NCBI GenBank assembly: GCA_963786155.1
Contig: CAWAXW010000006.1
Coordinates: 1,116,001-1,180,000 of the forward strand
Source: CAWAXW01 sp963786155
GTDB taxonomy: Bacteria > Actinomycetota > CADDZG01 > WHSQ01
Length of the DNA stretch: 64,000 nucleotides
Reading direction: 5' to 3'
The position numbers and the translations under genes were made by a program. The notes below the pieces were generated by a model, which did no database searches, was not told the DNA's origin, and saw only the letters and a program-made list of their open reading frames with translations. Positions within the stretch are counted from its first letter, which is position 1. Each line of letters starts with the position of its first letter. This document shows positions 60,666-64,000 of the stretch, piece after piece.

Positions 60666-60696
60666 CGCTACCGAGGATAGGTGGCAAACTGCGCGC

Positions 60697-61473
60697 GTGC
60701 TCGTTGGTGCAATGAACTTCCCGGGTCGCTCGGTCCTCAAGGAGATCCACCGGATCCACGAAGAGGGCTTCGATTTCGTCGACCTCACGATCGAGCCACC
60801 CGCCGCCTGGAACGTCGACGGCAAGGAGATCGGGCGCCTCTGCGGCGACCTCGGTCTCGGCCTCGTCGGCCACACCGCCTGGTACCTGCCGATCGCCTCG
60901 ATCTTCCCGGAGCTCAGGGTCGCGGCCCGCGACCTTTATAGAAGGGGACTGGACGTCTTCGCCGATGCCGGCGTGACGCTCGTCAACGTCCACCCCGACC
61001 AGAAGGTCCCGCTGACCTCGATCGAGCAGGTCCGCAAGGCGAACGCGGCGGCGATCGGGGACCTCGTGGTGGACGCCGCGGCACGCGACATAACGGTCAT
61101 GGTCGAGAACCTGGACCGGCTCTTCTCGGGCGTCGAGGACCTCAAGGCGATCTTCGACGCCGTGCCCGAGGCGAGATTCCATCTGGACGTCGGCCACGCC
61201 AACCTCCGCCTGGGAGGGGGCCAGGGGAACCGAACGAGGTCCCTGCTCGAGGCGTTCTCGGACCGCTTAGTCCACGTCCACGTATCGGACAACCGGGGCG
61301 GGGCCGACGACCTCCACCTCCCCCTGGGGGCGGGCCTGGTCGACTGGCGGAGCGCCATCCGGCTGCTGAAGGAGGCCGGCTACGACTCGACCGTGACCCT
61401 GGAGGTCTTTTCCCGGGAGAGGGAGCACCTGAGGACCTCCCGCCGCCTGTGGCTCGAGTGGTGGGGTAGCTGA
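60697..61473 (+). CDS. Sugar phosphate isomerase/epimerase family (xylose-isomerase-like TIM barrel)
   Basis: 258 residues from GTG 60697. TIM-barrel marks: FDFVDLTIEPPAAW, GLVGHTAWYLPIAS, TLVNVHPDQ, VMVENLDRLF (metal Glu), RFHLDVGHANLR (metal Asp/His), VHVSDNRGGADDLHLPLG (His/Asp/His) and VTLEVF (Glu). Long upstream in-frame extension is rejected because it overlaps the divergent HAD gene. Substrate unknown. Confidence 0.88.
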   Translation: MLVGAMNFPGRSVLKEIHRIHEEGFDFVDLTIEPPAAWNVDGKEIGRLCGDLGLGLVGHTAWYLPIASIFPELRVAARDLYRRGLDVFADAGVTLVNVHPDQKVPLTSIEQVRKANAAAIGDLVVDAAARDITVMVENLDRLFSGVEDLKAIFDAVPEARFHLDVGHANLRLGGGQGNRTRSLLEAFSDRLVHVHVSDNRGGADDLHLPLGAGLVDWRSAIRLLKEAGYDSTVTLEVFSREREHLRTSRRLWLEWWGS

Positions 61474-61482
61474 TAAAGCTTG

Positions 61483-61509
61483 TTGACTGTTGTTGTTTCT
61501 GTGTACTAT
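61483..61509 (+). promoter_or_regulatory. Putative promoter TTGACT-N15-TACTAT
   Basis: An AT-rich island in otherwise GC-rich sequence. -35 TTGACT (61483-61488) and -10 TACTAT (61504-61509), spacer 15, short of the ideal 17. The -10 ends 9 nt before GTG 61519, so the transcript would have at most a very short leader. Confidence 0.55.
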
Positions 61510-61518
61510 TGATGCCTG

Positions 61519-61689
61519 GTGAATCTAAAGAAGCTCATGTGGTATTTGTTACTGGGCATGCTCGGGTTCTTCGTGATCCAGCAGCCCCAGGAGGCCGCGG
61601 ACCTGGTCAAGGAGACCGGGGAGAACGCGCAGGAGCTCTTTAGCGCGGCCGGCACGGCCTTCGTCCGCTTCATGCAGTCGCTCGTCTAG
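61519..61689 (+). CDS. 56-residue membrane microprotein
   Basis: Starts GTG 61519: MNLKKLMWYLLLGMLGFFVI then QQPQEAADLVKETGENAQEL and FSAAGTAFVRFMQSLV, stop TAG 61687-61689. One membrane helix (about 6-20) and an amphipathic tail with heptad-like spacing. It precedes the bPH2 gene by 4 nt. The strong promoter-like island directly upstream and the coupling support expression. Function unknown. Confidence 0.7.
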   Translation: MNLKKLMWYLLLGMLGFFVIQQPQEAADLVKETGENAQELFSAAGTAFVRFMQSLV

Positions 61690-61693
61690 AGCA

Positions 61694-62278
61694 ATGGTCG
61701 TCCACGCCCGCCGCATGCGCTACCTCGCCGAGGACGAGCGCGCGGTTATCGAGGTCCGCCGTCATCCCATAGTCCTGGCCGGGCCCGGGACCGCCGCCCT
61801 CGCCGTGCTCGTGGCCGCCTCCTCGATCGGCCTGATCATGAGCCCCGGCTCCGGCGGAGATTTCTTCGACGATTTCCTCGGCGTGATCGCCGTCTGCTTC
61901 GTTGTCCGATTTGTCTGGAAGCTGTGGCAATGGAGCGTCGATCGGGTGGTCGTCACCGACCGCCGCTTCCTCGAGATCTCGGGTGTGCTGACCCGCAAGG
62001 TGGCCACCATGCCCCTGGCCAAGGTGACCGACATGACCTACCGGCGGACGATCGGGGGCCGGATGTTCGGATACGGCGACCTCATCATCGAGTCGGCCGG
62101 TCAGGACCAGGCGCTGTCGTGCATCGACAGAGTCCCTAGGCCCGACGACTTCTACCGCACGGTGTCGGGGCTCGCTACTGCCACCCTTCCCGAGCCCGAC
62201 GTGACCACGACTTTCACCGGCTGGGGCACCGCCCCCGACGAGGAAGACACCGGCCCCCTGCCCCGGGTGGTCGTCTAG
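61694..62278 (+). CDS. Bacterial PH domain (bPH2/YdbS-like) membrane protein
   Basis: 194 residues. N-terminal EVRRHPIVLAGPGTAALAVL with two membrane helices (about 26-46 and 55-77), then the bPH2 core VDRVVVTDRRFLEISGVLTR, ATMPLAKVTDMTYRR, FGYGDLIIESAGQDQALSC and VPRPDDFYRTV. The C-terminal tail is acidic and disordered. Co-transcribed with the microprotein. Confidence 0.92.
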   Translation: MVVHARRMRYLAEDERAVIEVRRHPIVLAGPGTAALAVLVAASSIGLIMSPGSGGDFFDDFLGVIAVCFVVRFVWKLWQWSVDRVVVTDRRFLEISGVLTRKVATMPLAKVTDMTYRRTIGGRMFGYGDLIIESAGQDQALSCIDRVPRPDDFYRTVSGLATATLPEPDVTTTFTGWGTAPDEEDTGPLPRVVV

Positions 62279-62348
62279 GCGACAGGAATGCCGCCGGAAC
62301 CGGAGAACCCCCTCTCTAAGAACTCGTCTATCAAAGAGGGGCTATGCC

Positions 62349-62876
62349 ATGAAGAAGCTCAGCGTCATCGCAGTCGCCGGGTTGCTCGTAGTAGCGCTCG
62401 TGCAGCCGGCAACAGCCGGCGGAGCCGGCCACCAGCACGTTGAGGGCGCTATCTCACTCCCTGCACCCTTCGTCCAGGGCACTTTCGCAGGTTGTTGGGG
62501 CGGGGCCACGCGGCGCACCTACACGGCCAGCCAGAACCAGGTGAACGGAGTTGTGGGTTTCGCTTTCGACGTCGACAAGGCGACATGGAACAAGCCCTTC
62601 GTCCTCGAAGCTGCAGGTGGCCAGGGGACCGTCGACCTCGACCTGTTCATGTACTCGACCTTCCCCGGACCGGAGGAGACGCCGAACGACCCCGTTAACG
62701 GCGGCACCCCCGTGTCGGTCGACTTCCAGACCCGCGCTGCGGGTGGCGAGTCGGGCAAGGTGCCCGTGGGCACGGTGAAGGCGATCGTCTGCATGTATGC
62801 GGGACCTGAGTACGCGGGTGTCGACTCAACCTTCAGCTACATGGCCGGCAAGGGCGTGAAGCTCCCCAAGAGCTAG
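62349..62876 (+). CDS. Secreted protein, unknown
   Basis: 175 residues. Signal peptide MKKLSVIAVAGLLVVALVQP with cleavage near ATAGG. Mature part: GAISLPAPFVQGTFAGCWGG, DVDKATWNKPFVLEAAGGQG, VDLDLFMYS, and a second Cys in VKAIVCMYAGPEYAGVDSTF, which suggests one disulfide in a beta-sandwich. The start has GAGGGG, which can pair with CCCCTCT at 62309-62315 across a 19-nt loop. A UUCG terminator follows. Family not recognised. Confidence 0.72.
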   Translation: MKKLSVIAVAGLLVVALVQPATAGGAGHQHVEGAISLPAPFVQGTFAGCWGGATRRTYTASQNQVNGVVGFAFDVDKATWNKPFVLEAAGGQGTVDLDLFMYSTFPGPEETPNDPVNGGTPVSVDFQTRAAGGESGKVPVGTVKAIVCMYAGPEYAGVDSTFSYMAGKGVKLPKS

Positions 62877-62901
62877 AGCTTCAGAACGACTTGCTAACGA
62901 G

Positions 62902-62923
62902 GGCCCCCGGTTCGCCGGGGGCC
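62902..62923 (+). terminator. Intrinsic terminator with UUCG loop
   Basis: 9-bp perfect stem GGCCCCCGG / CCGGGGGCC closed by TTCG, followed by TTACT, 26 nt after the stop of the secreted protein gene. Confidence 0.88.
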
Positions 62924-62948
62924 TTACTCGTAGGGGGCCCCGGCGCAA

Positions 62949-62954
62949 TACGCT
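62949..62954 (+). promoter_or_regulatory. -10-like TACGCT, 7 nt before GTG
   Basis: TANNNT hexamer followed by CGTCCTA and GTG 62962, with no Shine-Dalgarno; probable leaderless start right after the UUCG terminator. Confidence 0.4.
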
Positions 62955-62961
62955 CGTCCTA

Positions 62962-63387
62962 GTGACGACCACCGCGATCATCGCTGCGCTTGTGGCGGCC
63001 TTGGCTTGGGCCGTCATCGAAGGCATGGGTCGCTTCTATCCCGCACGGCAGACGTATCACAGGCTTCGGAGCCGTCACGGTCGGCGCGCGGTGCGGGCGA
63101 TGCGTGTGCGGATCGAGGGGGCCGCGTCACAACGCTCGCCCCGCGTGCTCGCGATCGTGCTCGGCGTCCTGATGGCGGCATGGATCGCATCGGCAAGCCT
63201 GATGGACAAGCGTTGGTACGAGGTCGTGTGGGATGTGATGCCGTATGCCTTTGTGGGGGCCGCTCTGATGAGGGCGCCGGTGATCTTTCGGAAGATCGCG
63301 GCCCGCATGAAGCGTTACGAGGACGAATATGGAGGCCTCCCGGAAGCCGACGAAGGCGATGGGGGAGCGACAGCGGTGGCCTTGTGA
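62962..63387 (+). CDS. Membrane protein upstream of thiE, unknown
   Basis: 141 residues. N-terminal helix (IIAALVAALAWAVIEGM), a basic segment rich in Arg (RSRHGRRAVRAMRVR), then helices VLAIVLGVLMAAWIASASL and VMPYAFVGAALMRAPV, and an acidic tail. Its stop overlaps the thiE start (GTGA at 63384-63387), so it is translated together with thiE. Family not recognised; a link to thiamine is only positional. Confidence 0.65.
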   Translation: MTTTAIIAALVAALAWAVIEGMGRFYPARQTYHRLRSRHGRRAVRAMRVRIEGAASQRSPRVLAIVLGVLMAAWIASASLMDKRWYEVVWDVMPYAFVGAALMRAPVIFRKIAARMKRYEDEYGGLPEADEGDGGATAVAL

Positions 63388-64000
63388 GCGTGGCGCTGGC
63401 CGATGCGCGGCTCTATCTCGTTTCCACCGGGCGTTTGGCTGCCGGATATCTCGTCGACATGGTCCCGGAGCTCGTGGAGGCCGGGGTCGACATCATCCAA
63501 CTGCGGGAGAAGGATCTCGAGGCCAACGACGTCATCTGGGTCGGTGAACCGCTCGGCCGCGCCTGCAAAGAGGCCGGTATCCCGTTCATCGTCAACGATC
63601 GGCCCGATGTCGCCCTGGCCCTGAAGGCAGACGGCGTTCATCTCGGGCGTAACGATCTGCCGGTCAAGGCGGCGCGTCGAGTGATCGGTCGACGAGCGAT
63701 CGTCGGGCGCTCGACGCACTCGGTTGCCGACATCGAGACCGAGATCGAGACCCGGGCTCAGGTCAACTATCTCGCCGTCGGCCCGGTGCACGCCACACCT
63801 ACAAAGCCGGAGCGTCCGGGGACGGGTCTTGGGCCGGTTCGCTACGCGGCCGAGACCTTGAAGATCCCGTTCTTCGTCACAGGCGCGATGTCTGAGGAAA
63901 CGCTCCCCGCGGTGCTCCAGGCCGGAGCCCGGCGGATCGTGGTGGTGCGGGCGATAACGCAAGCGCCCGATCCCGTCGCCGCGGTTAAACGCTTGCGCGG
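63384..64000 (+). CDS. thiE: Thiamine-phosphate synthase, cut by the right edge
   Basis: At least 205 residues; the reading frame is open to the end of the window. It couples HMP-pyrophosphate and thiazole phosphate to thiamine phosphate. DIIQLREKDLEANDVIW, PFIVNDRPDVALALKADGVH (Mg2+ Asp), LGRNDLPVKAARRVIG, VGRSTHS and YLAVGPVHATPTKPERPGTG are the family motifs. GTG 63384 overlaps the upstream stop. It complements the thiO-thiS-thiG unit 23 kb upstream. The last turn of the barrel is missing. Confidence 0.94.
   Translation, partial: MSVALADARLYLVSTGRLAAGYLVDMVPELVEAGVDIIQLREKDLEANDVIWVGEPLGRACKEAGIPFIVNDRPDVALALKADGVHLGRNDLPVKAARRVIGRRAIVGRSTHSVADIETEIETRAQVNYLAVGPVHATPTKPERPGTGLGPVRYAAETLKIPFFVTGAMSEETLPAVLQAGARRIVVVRAITQAPDPVAAVKRLR

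Overview
The window looks like a draft chromosome segment from a high-GC, probably uncultured and deep-branching member of the Actinomycetota. The evidence is the GC-rich codon use, GTG/TTG starts, an actinobacterial-type LexA operator (GAAC-N4-GTTC), an rnpB gene beside a cobS/cobC pair, a DEDDh exonuclease/UvrC-like fusion, an ArsA/SRPBCC/ROK neighbourhood of a kind I recall from Streptomyces, and a recurring TANNNT element 6-7 nt before start codons, which implies many leaderless transcripts. About 30 single-base frameshifts interrupt otherwise well-conserved genes. Nineteen of them lie in two short blocks (about 10.28-10.85 kb and 14.64-15.62 kb), which argues for sequence errors more than gene decay. 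No tRNA, transposase, integrase or CRISPR array was seen.

Layout. 0-1.1 kb: end of cobS, a cobC-like phosphatase, RNase P RNA and its terminator. 1.2-9.9 kb: stand-alone receiver and convergent histidine kinase, RidA-like protein, M20 peptidase, trpD, SOS-controlled exonuclease/UvrC-like protein, and a GAF-PP2C phosphatase. 9.9-24.4 kb: CaiB-type CoA-transferase, NYN nuclease, M48 protease, acyl-CoA synthetase, DUF2330 protein, panB, then a co-directional run of metallophosphatase, SRPBCC, ArsA, small Cys protein, ROK kinase, YkvA, membrane protein and LLM oxidoreductase. 24.4-27.2 kb: copper ATPase behind a CsoR-type operator. 27-41.6 kb: metabolism (AlaC-type aminotransferase, ornithine-cyclodeaminase-like protein, PlsC, GlpK, a predicted PPi-dependent phosphofructokinase, threonine aldolase, thiO-thiS-thiG) with a cold-shock protein, TetR, RlpA-like protein and an RsbW-like kinase.

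41.5-45.7 kb is the accessory part. A complete DUF72 gene is followed by two separate relics of its 3' end. All three 3' ends stand in front of a gene for an exported protein: a novel Cys-containing protein, a dirigent/allene-oxide-cyclase-like protein, and an RTX repeat protein. Two of these exported proteins have paralogues in the window. This cassette-like pattern is the most unusual structure found.

45.7-64 kb: DHFR-like reductase, a 24-codon VOC stub coupled to a Na+/H+ antiporter, PadR plus a membrane partner, and a tightly packed minus-strand operon (small membrane protein, MFS exporter, Ca2+-type P-ATPase, ornithine carbamoyltransferase, PPK2). After these come a HAD phosphatase, a TIM-barrel isomerase, a 56-residue membrane microprotein with a bPH2 protein, and thiE cut by the right edge. 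The thiazole genes (38-40 kb) and thiE (63 kb) together cover the thiazole branch and the final coupling step of thiamine synthesis.
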